Both the position numbers and the translations under genes were made by a program. From an uncultured Duganella sp. (GTDB lineage: Bacteria; Pseudomonadota; Gammaproteobacteria; Burkholderiales; Burkholderiaceae): a stretch of DNA of 54,427 nt. This document shows, piece by piece, positions 8,753 to 16,840 of the stretch. Numbering within the stretch: the first letter of the stretch is position 1; each line of letters opens with the position of its first letter. Location of the stretch: contig CAMLRG010000007.1 in the NCBI GenBank assembly GCA_946482335.1, forward strand, positions 1-54,427. The letters are read 5' to 3'. Below the pieces are notes generated by a model, which was not told the DNA's origin, did not search any database, and saw nothing but the letters and a program-made list of their open reading frames with translations.

Positions 8753-9622
8753 AACAGCCCTTTGCATTTCCATCCCGCCGCGCCGCCCGGCGTGGGCGAC
8801 GCCACCATCGGCGCCTTGCTGCAGGAAGCCGGCAAGCTGACGCCGGAGAACACCGCGGCCGTGCTGCGCATGCAGGAAGAAACCGGCATCCGCTTCGGCG
8901 AGGCGGCGCAAGCGCTGGGCATGGTCAGCGCCGCCGACGTGCAGCAGGCGCTGGCGCGGCAATTCGACTATCCCTACATCCCGTCCGGGGAGAAGCTGTT
9001 TTCGGCGCGCCTGGTGGCGGCCTACGACCCCTTCAGCCGCCAGGTGGAAATGCTGCGCGCGGTGCGTGGCCAGCTGATGCTGCGCTGGTTTGCGCGCGGC
9101 CACAAGGCGCTGGCCATCGTCGGCGCCGAGCCGGGCTCCGGCACCAGCCTGTTCGCCGCCAACCTGGCCGTGGTGTTTTCCCAGCTCGGGCAGAACACGC
9201 TGCTGGTCGACGCCAACCTGCGCCAGCCGTCGCAGCACGAGATCTTCAACCTGCAGGGCAAGACCGGCCTGTCGGACATGCTGGCCGGCCGGGCCACCAT
9301 GTCGGCGGTGACGCGCATCGACGCCTTCGAGTCGCTGGCGGTGCTGGGGGCCGGCACGCTGCCGCCCAACCCGGCCGAACTGCTGGCGCGCAAGGCGTTC
9401 ACCGGCCTGAATGCCCAGCTGGAAGCGCTGCACGACATCGTGCTGTACGACACTTCGGACGTGCTGACGGCCCACGACTCATTGCCGGTGATGGCGCGCG
9501 CGCATGGCGTGCTGCTGGTGGTGCACAAGCATGCCAGCTCGCTGTACGACGTGGCGGCGCTGGGCGAGCAGGTGCGCCACGCCGGGGCGGAAGTGGTGGG
9601 ATCGGTGCTGCTGGAGTTCTGA
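8750..9622 (+). CDS. epsG: EPS tyrosine-kinase-like protein EpsG with N-terminal MshEN-like domain
   Basis: A 290-aa cytoplasmic partner of EpsF. Residues 19-42 and 48-71 form two 24-residue motifs separated by 5 residues, the layout of the c-di-GMP-binding MshEN domain; motif II reads R-F-G at 48-50, Gly57, Leu68 and Gln71. The BY-kinase/MinD-like domain follows (about 95-290), but its nucleotide site is degenerate: the Walker A region GAEPGSGTS (125-133) has Thr132 where Lys is expected, Walker A' reads VDANLRQP (Asp154, Asn156) and Walker B is VLYDTSD (Asp234). There is no C-terminal tyrosine cluster. EpsG members are annotated as chain-length tyrosine kinases; here catalysis is doubtful and a regulatory role through EpsF is more likely. 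It ends 1 nt before xrtB. Confidence 0.88.
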   Translation: MNSPLHFHPAAPPGVGDATIGALLQEAGKLTPENTAAVLRMQEETGIRFGEAAQALGMVSAADVQQALARQFDYPYIPSGEKLFSARLVAAYDPFSRQVEMLRAVRGQLMLRWFARGHKALAIVGAEPGSGTSLFAANLAVVFSQLGQNTLLVDANLRQPSQHEIFNLQGKTGLSDMLAGRATMSAVTRIDAFESLAVLGAGTLPPNPAELLARKAFTGLNAQLEALHDIVLYDTSDVLTAHDSLPVMARAHGVLLVVHKHASSLYDVAALGEQVRHAGAEVVGSVLLEF

Positions 9623-9623
9623 C

Positions 9624-10508
9624 ATGGACCCGGGCCTGGCCATCCGCCCGCCGCCGGCGCTGCGCGCTGCGCTGCTTGCCGCGCTGCCCGACTGGCTGCC
9701 CGTGCTGCTGGGCATGCTGGTGCTGTACGTGCCGACCTTCGCCGGCCTGTTCACGGGGCTGTGGACCACCGAAGAGCAGGCGCATGGCCCCATCATCCTC
9801 CTGCTGGCGCTGTGGCTGATGGTGCGCCAATGGCCGGCCATGCTGGCGCGCGCCGACGGCCGGCCGGTGGCCGCGGGGTGGGCGGTGCTGGCGGCCGGCC
9901 TGCTGGCTTACATCCTGGGGCGCTCGCAGGGCATCATCGCTTTCGAGATCGCCTCCTTCATCCTGCTGCTGGCGGCGGTGCTGATGCTCAAATGCGGGCG
10001 CGGCGCGCTGCGCGTGCAATGGTTTGCCTTCTTCTTCATGGCCTTCATGGTGCCGCTGCCCGGCCCCCTGGTCGGGATGCTGACCATGCCGATGAAGATG
10101 GCGGTCTCCTGGGCCACCGAGCACCTGCTGTTCGCCGCCGGCTACCCGATCGCGCGCAGCGGCGTGATCCTGCAGGTGGGGCAGTACCAGCTGCTGGTGG
10201 CCGATGCCTGCGCCGGCCTGCAAACCCTGCTGACGCTGGAAGCGCTCGGGCTGTTCTACCTGAACGTGGTGCGCCATTCCTCGGCTTTCCGCAACGTGGC
10301 GCTGGCGCTCCTGATCATCCCGATCTCCTTCACCGCCAACGTGATCCGCGTGATCACGCTGTCGCTGGTGACCTACTACCTGGGCGACGCGGCAGGGCAG
10401 GGCTTCCTGCACGGCTTTGCCGGCATCGTGCTGTTCATCACGGCGCTGCTGCTGATCATCGGCGTGGACGCCTTCCTGCAATGGTTTGTCCGATGGCGGA
10501 ATTCATGA
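9624..10508 (+). CDS. xrtB: Exosortase B (XrtB/EpsH)
   Basis: A 294-aa inner-membrane transpeptidase/protease with about eight transmembrane segments. The exosortase catalytic residues are all visible: Cys196 in VADACAGLQTLL, Arg242 in FTANVIRVI and His263 in GFLHGFAGI. Exosortases cut the PEP-CTERM sorting tail of exported proteins, probably joining them to an EPS-linked acceptor. The flanking epsG and epsI point to the XrtB subtype. The start is ATG 9624, one base after the epsG stop; a longer frame from 9504 would lie inside epsG. It overlaps epsI by ATGA. Likely substrates in this window are the PEP-CTERM proteins at 34775 and 41417. Confidence 0.95.
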   Translation: MDPGLAIRPPPALRAALLAALPDWLPVLLGMLVLYVPTFAGLFTGLWTTEEQAHGPIILLLALWLMVRQWPAMLARADGRPVAAGWAVLAAGLLAYILGRSQGIIAFEIASFILLLAAVLMLKCGRGALRVQWFAFFFMAFMVPLPGPLVGMLTMPMKMAVSWATEHLLFAAGYPIARSGVILQVGQYQLLVADACAGLQTLLTLEALGLFYLNVVRHSSAFRNVALALLIIPISFTANVIRVITLSLVTYYLGDAAGQGFLHGFAGIVLFITALLLIIGVDAFLQWFVRWRNS

Positions 10509-11191
10509 AGAAATCGATGATGGTGAGCCTGGCGCTGGCCGCGCTGATGGTGTCGTCGGCCGCCATGACGCGCGTGCTGACGCCGACCGCGCGCATGGCT
10601 GACGCGCAAGGGCGCTTCAGCCTGGAGCACATGGTGCCGCGCAGCTTCGGCGAGTGGCAGGTCGACACCCGCGTGATGCCGCTGCAAGTGGATCCCGCCA
10701 CGCAGGCCAAGCTGGACAAGATCTACAACCAGACCCTGGGCCGCACCTATGTGAACCGGGCCGGGGAACGCATCATGCTGTCGATCGCCTACGGCGGCGA
10801 CCAGGGCGACAATATGGGCGTGCACAAGCCGGAAGTGTGCTATACGGCGCAAGGCTTCACCGTGCGCGATGGGCGGAAGGGCAGCCTGGACACCGGGCTG
10901 GGCGTGCTGCCGGTGAAACGCCTGTTCGCCGCCGCCGGGGGGCGCCAGGAACCGATCACTTACTGGATCACGGTGGGGCGCAAGGCCACCATGCCGGGCC
11001 TCGAGCAGCGCCTGCAGGAATTGCGCTACGGTTTGAGCGGGACCGTGCCTGACGGCATGCTGGTGCGGGTATCGAGCATCAGCGGCGAGGCCGCTGCCGC
11101 CTACGCGCTGCATGACGAGTTCGTGCGCGCGCTGCTGGCGGCGCTCGACGCGCCGGCGCGCCAGCGGCTGGTCGGCGTGTTCGACGAATAG
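10505..11191 (+). CDS. epsI: EpsI family exosortase-associated protein
   Basis: A 228-aa protein with one N-terminal hydrophobic anchor (MVSLALAALMVSSAAM), then a periplasmic domain. The family landmarks are visible: FGEWQVD near 45, YVNRAGERIMLSIAYGGDQ, HKPEVCYTAQGF with the conserved Cys, and TYWITVG. EpsI proteins occur next to exosortases or fused to their C-terminus; the biochemical role is unknown. The start ATG 10505 overlaps the xrtB stop (ATGA), implying translational coupling. An in-frame ATG at 10493 would add four residues. Confidence 0.92.
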   Translation: MKKSMMVSLALAALMVSSAAMTRVLTPTARMADAQGRFSLEHMVPRSFGEWQVDTRVMPLQVDPATQAKLDKIYNQTLGRTYVNRAGERIMLSIAYGGDQGDNMGVHKPEVCYTAQGFTVRDGRKGSLDTGLGVLPVKRLFAAAGGRQEPITYWITVGRKATMPGLEQRLQELRYGLSGTVPDGMLVRVSSISGEAAAAYALHDEFVRALLAALDAPARQRLVGVFDE

Positions 11192-11203
11192 GGGAGGCCA
11201 GCG

Positions 11204-12772
11204 ATGCCATTGTTCCGACGTCATGGCGCTGCCGGCGCCAGCCTGGCGGGCCTGCACAGCGGCGCCTTTGGCGCCGGCGGCGCCACGCGGGCACCGCTCC
11301 GGCCGGCGCGCGGCTTGCCGCTGCTGCTGCTGCTTCCCTTCCTGCTGCTGGCGGTCTTCGTCGGCATGGTGGGCGGGCTCGACTCGCCGCCGCTGGTGGC
11401 CATCGTCGGCACGGCCGTGCTGTCGGTGCTGCTGGTATTCGTGCTGCCGCTGCACGGCATGTTCTGGTGCCTGTTCGTCATGACTTTCGTGCTGCAGGGC
11501 TCCGCGGTGTACTTCCTGCGCCTGCGGCCGGCCGCCTGGCTGGCCTTCGGCCTGGCCATCCTGTTCTTTTGCCGCGCCCTGCTCGACATGGTGGTGCACA
11601 AGCGCGAGAGCTTGCGCATGCAGCAGGGCGACGGCTCCAGCGTGGCCATCGCGTCGCTGCTGTTCGTGGCCGCCTTCGCCATCAGCCTGGTGTTCAACCG
11701 CATCCCCAAAGGGCAGATTTTCGCGTCGATCAAGGCCATGCTGCCCATGTTTTCGGTGCTGTTCGCGCTGTACTGGTTCCGCTGGAAGGAGCAGCACCTG
11801 GAGACCAGCTGGCGCCTGATGTTCTGGGTGGTGCTGCTGCAGTTGCCGGTGGTGCTGTACCAGCACCTGTTCGTGGCCACCGTCACCGGCTTCGATTCCA
11901 TCGTCGGCACCTTCGGCGGCACGCCCGGCTGGGGCGGCAACAGCGCCTTCCTGGTGTTCTTCACCGTGCTGGCGATGGGCTATGCGGCGGCGCGCTGGCA
12001 GGCCGGCCTGATGTCGGGCAAAGCCTTGCTGGGGCTGCTGCTGGTCGGCTTCGCCATCATCCTGCTGGGCGAGGTGAAGGCCGCCTTCATCTGGCTGCCC
12101 GTCATCCTCGGCTGGGTGCTGCGCCGGCGCATCCTGCGCAGCGTGACCGCCTTCCTCGGTTTCGGCCTGCTGTTGGCGGCCTTCGTCGGCACCACCTATG
12201 TGGTCTATGAAAACCTGTACTGGCGCAAGGACGTGCAGACCGCGCACACGCTGGAGGAACGGCTGGACCGCAGCGGCGGCTATTTCTTCGACCCCAACAA
12301 CATCAATTACCGCACGGGCGAAGTGAGCCGCGCCGCCTCGCTGGCGATCTGGTGGCGCGATCCGCTGGCCACCGTGCCGCACCGCCTGGTGGGCTATGGC
12401 CCGGGCACCAGCAAGCCGTCCGGGCTGCTGGGCGCAGGGCAGGTGGCCAAGCGCTACATGCCCTTGCACCTGGACGCCACCGCGCTGGCGGTGCTGCTAT
12501 GGGACGTGGGCGTACTGGGCGCCTGCGCTTACGCTTCCATGCTAGCGTTGACATTGTTGGCGGCCCGCCGCTTCCTGCGCGAAGGGCGGGGAACGCCTGG
12601 GCAGCGCGCGCTGGTGGACACTTGTCTGGCTGCCATGCCGCTGTGGCTGCTGATGCTGGTGTACAACCGTGCCTTGATGGACGAACCGACGGCCCAGCTC
12701 CTCCTGATGATGTGTCTGGGCACCGTGGTCCAGCTATGCCGATTCGCCGCGCCGGCGGCCCGGGCGACGTGA
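11204..12772 (+). CDS. O-antigen ligase/polymerase-like membrane protein (Wzy-type)
   Basis: A 522-aa inner-membrane protein with roughly 10-12 hydrophobic segments and a long periplasmic loop (about 330-410). The loop carries the family-type signature region RLVGYGPGTSKPSG, like the Wzy_C domain of polymerases and WaaL ligases. In an EPS locus with Wzx, Wzz and Wza counterparts it is the best candidate for the repeat-unit polymerase. A ligase role cannot be excluded, because both families share this fold. GGGGAGG precedes ATG 11204. The gene ends the first uninterrupted block; a 150-nt AT-rich gap follows. Confidence 0.8.
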   Translation: MPLFRRHGAAGASLAGLHSGAFGAGGATRAPLRPARGLPLLLLLPFLLLAVFVGMVGGLDSPPLVAIVGTAVLSVLLVFVLPLHGMFWCLFVMTFVLQGSAVYFLRLRPAAWLAFGLAILFFCRALLDMVVHKRESLRMQQGDGSSVAIASLLFVAAFAISLVFNRIPKGQIFASIKAMLPMFSVLFALYWFRWKEQHLETSWRLMFWVVLLQLPVVLYQHLFVATVTGFDSIVGTFGGTPGWGGNSAFLVFFTVLAMGYAAARWQAGLMSGKALLGLLLVGFAIILLGEVKAAFIWLPVILGWVLRRRILRSVTAFLGFGLLLAAFVGTTYVVYENLYWRKDVQTAHTLEERLDRSGGYFFDPNNINYRTGEVSRAASLAIWWRDPLATVPHRLVGYGPGTSKPSGLLGAGQVAKRYMPLHLDATALAVLLWDVGVLGACAYASMLALTLLAARRFLREGRGTPGQRALVDTCLAAMPLWLLMLVYNRALMDEPTAQLLLMMCLGTVVQLCRFAAPAARAT

Positions 12773-12922
12773 CTTGTGCATCGATTGTGCCGAAGCTGTT
12801 ACAAAATTTTGTTCCTCTTGGAAACGAATTTGTTAAATCCGTGATGTAGACTTTCCTGAAAAGACTAAGAAAAACTTGCTTAACTTATTGATTAGCAAAC
12901 GAAATTGTCTGGAGAGTATCAC
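12773..12922 (+). promoter_or_regulatory. AT-rich gap with a perfect palindrome, possible internal promoter of the EPS locus
   Basis: This is the largest gap inside the EPS run and is much richer in A+T than its surroundings. It contains the perfect 12-bp palindrome ACAAAATTTTGT at 12801-12812, a short TTCC-TCTT-GGAA inverted repeat just after, and a weak -24/-12-like sequence at 12818-12834 (GG at 12820-12821, then GT rather than GC ten bases later). A GGAGAG Shine-Dalgarno precedes ATG 12923. It plausibly carries a promoter for the second half of the locus; no site is certain. Confidence 0.45.
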
Positions 12923-15298
12923 ATGAAATTCGTTAAATCTGGCCTCCTGCGCCCGGCGGTGCTGGCAGCGCTTGCCACCTTCACCACCGCCAGCCATGCC
13001 GACTGGGCCACATCAAGCATGCTCGAGGCGATCCGGCCGGCACCGGACAAAATGCAGCTGCAACCGCAAAACCCGCCCGGGTTTACCTGGTCGCGCTACC
13101 CGATCGCCACCGCCAGCACCTGGTACCTGGTGATCATCCAGCCGCCGGGCACCGCCTACCCGATCAAGGAAGTGGTGCCGCGCAACTGGCTGCTGCCGAC
13201 CCACGCCTTCACCGCGGCCGGCATCTACACCTGGAAAGTCGCGCCATTCACGCGCACCCAAGCCATGAACGATGCCGAGGCGGCGGCCCGCGCCAAATAC
13301 AAGGCGGCCGGCGCCAATGCGGCGCAGATCGAGGCGGCCGCGGTGGCGGCCGTGGTGCCGCTGGCGGAAGCGGTGGCCAAGGATTGGTCTTCGGTGCGCA
13401 GCTTCACCATCGACAGCACCTCGCTCAAGTTCCAGGTGCCCGACAACGCCACCTTGCGCACCAATGTGCTGGCGCGCCCGCGCGCGCGCATGCTGCCCGC
13501 CAATTTCCTGCCCTATAACAAATGGACCTCGGCCATGATCACCGAGCGCGGCAACCAGGTGCGGCGCCTGACTGAAATCGTCGAGTCGCGCCTGGCCATG
13601 GCGGCCGTCAAGGACACCGACTGGCCGCTGGCCTACACCGGCACCATGACCACGGCCTTGAGCGCCCAGAACTCGGACATCCGCAACCGTGTCAACAAGA
13701 CGTGCCACCAGCTGGAAGCGGCTGCGCTGCTGTACCGCCTGAAGGTGGGCGACGCCAAGGCGCCCACCTACCTGGCCGAAGCGCTGAAGCGCGGCGATGA
13801 GCTGGCCGCGCTGAGCCCGACCGGGCCGACCAGCTACGCCAACCAGGACCAGGCGACGCGCGCCATTGCCCTCTCGCTGTCGAAAGCGATGGACATGCTG
13901 TACACCACGATGGACGGGACGCGGCGCGCGCGCTGGCAAGCCAATATCGCCACCCGCACCACCGCCATTTACAACGACTTGTCCGGCAGTAATGGCCGCA
14001 TGGACCAGTATCCCTACGATTCACACGGCGGCAATACGCTGGGCTACCTGTCGCTGATCGCGGCCTTGAACCTGGGCGATGTGGCGGCGGCGCAAACCTG
14101 GTTCGATTTCGCGGTCCGCACCTATGTGCACCAGGTGTACACCTGGAGCGGTCCGGAAGGCGGCTATGCCAACGGCACCGCCTACGGCCAGGCCGCGGCC
14201 GATTTCTCGGTGCAGATCTGGGATCCGCTGAGCCAGGCGCTCGGCGTGTCGATTTACCGCAAGCCCTGGTCGGACGGCTTCCTGCGCTTCATGGCCCACT
14301 TCGTCCCGCCCGGCGCGCCGACCCATGTGTTCGGCGACGGCCATGAGGATGCGCCCAACACCTACCTGCTGAAAGCTTTCGCGTCGCGCTTCAATACCCC
14401 GGCGGCCAAGTGGTATTTCAACGGCATGACGGGGGTCGAGGATCCCTTGACCCAGCTGCAGGCACCGTCGCCGCTGCCGGTCAACACGGTCAGCACGGCC
14501 GCGCCGCCGCCCAATGCCGCGTTCTACCCGAGCATTGGCTGGGCTGCCATGCACAGCTCGCTGGCCGACATGGGCCGCACCTCGCTGTATTTCAAGTCCA
14601 GCCCCTACGGGTCGTACAACCACAGCCACGGCGACCAGAATTCCATCGTGCTCAACAGCGGCAACAAGCGCTTGCTGATCGAGGCCGGCTACTATGACTG
14701 GTACGGCTCGCCGCTGTGGGGCAGCTGGTACCGCGCCACCAAGTCGCACAATGCGGTGACCTACGACAATGGCGTGGGCCAGCGCATTGACGGCAACACG
14801 GCCAACCTGGGCCGCAACGGCAAGATCACCGGCTTCTCCACCACGGCCGCCATGGATTACGTGGAGGGCGATGCCACGCCGGCTTTCGAAGGCGCGCTGT
14901 CGCTGAACCGGCGCAAGGTCTGGTACTTGCGCAGCCAGGATGCGGCGGTGGTGATGGATACGCTGACCTCGGCCTACCCGCGGGCCTGGGAGTGGAACTT
15001 CCATGCGATGGTGAACATCGCCGCCAACAGCGACGGCAGCGCCACCATTGTCAATGGCGACCGCTCGCTGTGCGTGCGCTCGATCACGCCGGGCACCACC
15101 CTGGTCAAGCGTACCGGCCCGGCGCCGCGCACCGGCATCGAAGACCATGCGGCGTTCACGCGCGCGGCATCGACCAAAGGGGAATTCCTGGTGCTGCTCG
15201 ACGTGGGCTGCAAGAAGCCGGTGGTCACGCTGACCACCGGCACCACCAGCCGTACGCTGAAGGTGGGCGCGCAAACGATCACCTTGCCGCTGCCCTAA
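12923..15298 (+). CDS. Secreted heparinase II/III-fold polysaccharide lyase-like protein (DUF4962-type)
   Basis: A 791-aa exported protein. A signal peptide ends at ASHA (about residue 25). The N-terminal part resembles the DUF4962 module (RPAPDKMQLQPQNPPGF, WKVAPF), followed by an alpha/alpha toroid (YDSHGGNTLGYL, WSGPEGGYANGTAYGQ) and the heparinase II/III C-terminal beta-sheet domain with YNHSHGDQNS, EAGYYDWYGS and TKSHNAVTYDNG. The His and Tyr residues in these motifs are those used by lyases of this fold on uronic-acid polymers. It probably trims or modifies the EPS in the periplasm or outside the cell. The start is ATG 12923 with a nearby GGAGAG; the in-frame TTG at 12905 has no ribosome site. 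The exact substrate cannot be read from sequence. Confidence 0.85.
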   Translation: MKFVKSGLLRPAVLAALATFTTASHADWATSSMLEAIRPAPDKMQLQPQNPPGFTWSRYPIATASTWYLVIIQPPGTAYPIKEVVPRNWLLPTHAFTAAGIYTWKVAPFTRTQAMNDAEAAARAKYKAAGANAAQIEAAAVAAVVPLAEAVAKDWSSVRSFTIDSTSLKFQVPDNATLRTNVLARPRARMLPANFLPYNKWTSAMITERGNQVRRLTEIVESRLAMAAVKDTDWPLAYTGTMTTALSAQNSDIRNRVNKTCHQLEAAALLYRLKVGDAKAPTYLAEALKRGDELAALSPTGPTSYANQDQATRAIALSLSKAMDMLYTTMDGTRRARWQANIATRTTAIYNDLSGSNGRMDQYPYDSHGGNTLGYLSLIAALNLGDVAAAQTWFDFAVRTYVHQVYTWSGPEGGYANGTAYGQAAADFSVQIWDPLSQALGVSIYRKPWSDGFLRFMAHFVPPGAPTHVFGDGHEDAPNTYLLKAFASRFNTPAAKWYFNGMTGVEDPLTQLQAPSPLPVNTVSTAAPPPNAAFYPSIGWAAMHSSLADMGRTSLYFKSSPYGSYNHSHGDQNSIVLNSGNKRLLIEAGYYDWYGSPLWGSWYRATKSHNAVTYDNGVGQRIDGNTANLGRNGKITGFSTTAAMDYVEGDATPAFEGALSLNRRKVWYLRSQDAAVVMDTLTSAYPRAWEWNFHAMVNIAANSDGSATIVNGDRSLCVRSITPGTTLVKRTGPAPRTGIEDHAAFTRAASTKGEFLVLLDVGCKKPVVTLTTGTTSRTLKVGAQTITLPLP

Positions 15299-15322
15299 GC
15301 GAAGCGGGGGACCGGCCATGCC

Positions 15323-16840
15323 ATGAGCGCACCTTATTCCGGTCCCCAAACGCGGCGCAACCTCGTCGCTTTCCTGGTGGGCAAGGTGCCCACCGCCGTG
15401 CTGACTGCCTGCGTGCTGGGGCTGTCGGCACGGCTGCTGCCGCCCGCCGAATTCGGCCATTATGTGGTGGCGATGGCCCTGGTCGAACTGGCGCTTGGCC
15501 TGTCGAGCTTCGGCCTGGACTGGATCTTGCTGCGTTTCCTGCCCGAATACCGCTTGCATGGTGGGCGCCGCAGCCTGGCGCGCCTGGTCGGCGGCGTGGC
15601 CGGCTGCCGCGTGCTGCTGCTGGCCGCCCTGGCCGCGGCCTGGCTGGCGCTGCCCGGCTTGCGCCCGGCCAGCCTGCCCGCTGCGCTGGCGCTGCCGCTG
15701 GCCGGGCTGCTGGTGGTGGAAGGCGGCATGCGCGTGCTGCGCGACAATACGCTGGAGGCGCTGGCCCTGCAAAGCCGCATGCAGGCCGTCACCGTGCTGC
15801 GCGGCGCGATCCTGTTGGCGGTCCTGGTGGCGGTCGGCAGCGGCGCCGGCGCGGCCACACTGCTGCAGGCCGAACTGGCCGCCAGCGCCGGTGCGCTGCT
15901 GCTGGCGGCGGCCTGTTTCGTGGCCGCGCTGCGCCAGCAGCCGGCCGAGGCGGCGCCGGGCTGGCAAGCGCCGCGCCCGGCGCAACTGCGCGCGGTGGCC
16001 TTGCACAACTATGCCAGCGGCATCGTCGAATACCTGTATTCCCCGTCCTGCCTGATCCTGCTGCTGGCGCGCAGCCAGGCGCCGGCCACGCTGGCGGGCC
16101 TGGGATTTGCGCTGCGCCTGACCGATATCATCCGCAACTACCTGCCCGGCATGGTCGTCTTCTCGGTGGTGCGGGCGCGCATGCTGGGCGCCTACGCCGG
16201 CAACCGCGACTACGGCGAGCTGCAGCGCTGGGCGCATTTCGTGTTCAAGGTGTGCGCCCTGAGCTTGCTGCCGGTGCTGGCGGTGGCCATCGTGTACGGC
16301 GACCTGGTGCTGCGCCTGGCCAGCGGTGGCCGCTTCGCCGAGTACCATGCGCTGTTCGCCGTGCTGTGCGGCTGGCTGGTGCTGCGCCTGCACCGCCTGA
16401 TCCTCAACGTGGTGTGCAATGCCATCGGCTTGATGGGCTTGTGGGCGCTGGCCTCGCTGCTGTCGCTGCTGGTGCTGCCGCTGCTGGCCTGGCAGGGCGC
16501 ACCGCTGCTGGGCCTGTGGCTGGTGCCGGCGGCGCTGCTGGGCAATGAACTGGTGGTGAACGGTGTGATGGTGCTGGCGATGGCGCGGCGCGGTTTCGCC
16601 TGGCCGCTGGGCTTGCGCTGGTGGGGGCGCGCGCTGCCGGCGCTGGCGGCGGCGCTGGCGGCCGCGCTGGCCGTGCCCTGGCTGGTGCCGGCGCAGGGCA
16701 CGCCGGCGGCGCTGGTGGGCACGCTGCTGCTGTGCGCCGTGTTCGCGGCAGCCTTGCTATTGTTGGGTGTGTTCGATGTCATGGACCGCAAACTCATCAA
16801 CCGTGTCCTGGGACGCCAATGGCTGAAAGAAGCGATATGA
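15323..16840 (+). CDS. Oligosaccharide flippase (Wzx/MATE-like)
   Basis: A 505-aa inner-membrane protein with about 12-14 hydrophobic segments spread over its length and an Arg-rich N-terminus (PQTRRNLVAFLVGKVP). The pattern is that of polysaccharide-biosynthesis flippases, which move undecaprenyl-linked repeat units across the inner membrane. No sharp catalytic motif exists for this family, so the call rests on topology, length and context: an initiating transferase, polymerase candidate and Wzz/Wza partners are all present, and no other Wzx candidate exists in the locus. It overlaps the following glycosyltransferase by ATGA at 16837-16840. Confidence 0.82.
   Translation: MSAPYSGPQTRRNLVAFLVGKVPTAVLTACVLGLSARLLPPAEFGHYVVAMALVELALGLSSFGLDWILLRFLPEYRLHGGRRSLARLVGGVAGCRVLLLAALAAAWLALPGLRPASLPAALALPLAGLLVVEGGMRVLRDNTLEALALQSRMQAVTVLRGAILLAVLVAVGSGAGAATLLQAELAASAGALLLAAACFVAALRQQPAEAAPGWQAPRPAQLRAVALHNYASGIVEYLYSPSCLILLLARSQAPATLAGLGFALRLTDIIRNYLPGMVVFSVVRARMLGAYAGNRDYGELQRWAHFVFKVCALSLLPVLAVAIVYGDLVLRLASGGRFAEYHALFAVLCGWLVLRLHRLILNVVCNAIGLMGLWALASLLSLLVLPLLAWQGAPLLGLWLVPAALLGNELVVNGVMVLAMARRGFAWPLGLRWWGRALPALAAALAAALAVPWLVPAQGTPAALVGTLLLCAVFAAALLLLGVFDVMDRKLINRVLGRQWLKEAI

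Noticed and set aside
14021..16393. A 790-codon minus-strand frame across the heparinase-fold and flippase genes
   Set aside because: It has the composition of an antisense frame (Gln, Arg, His) and no ribosome site or domain.
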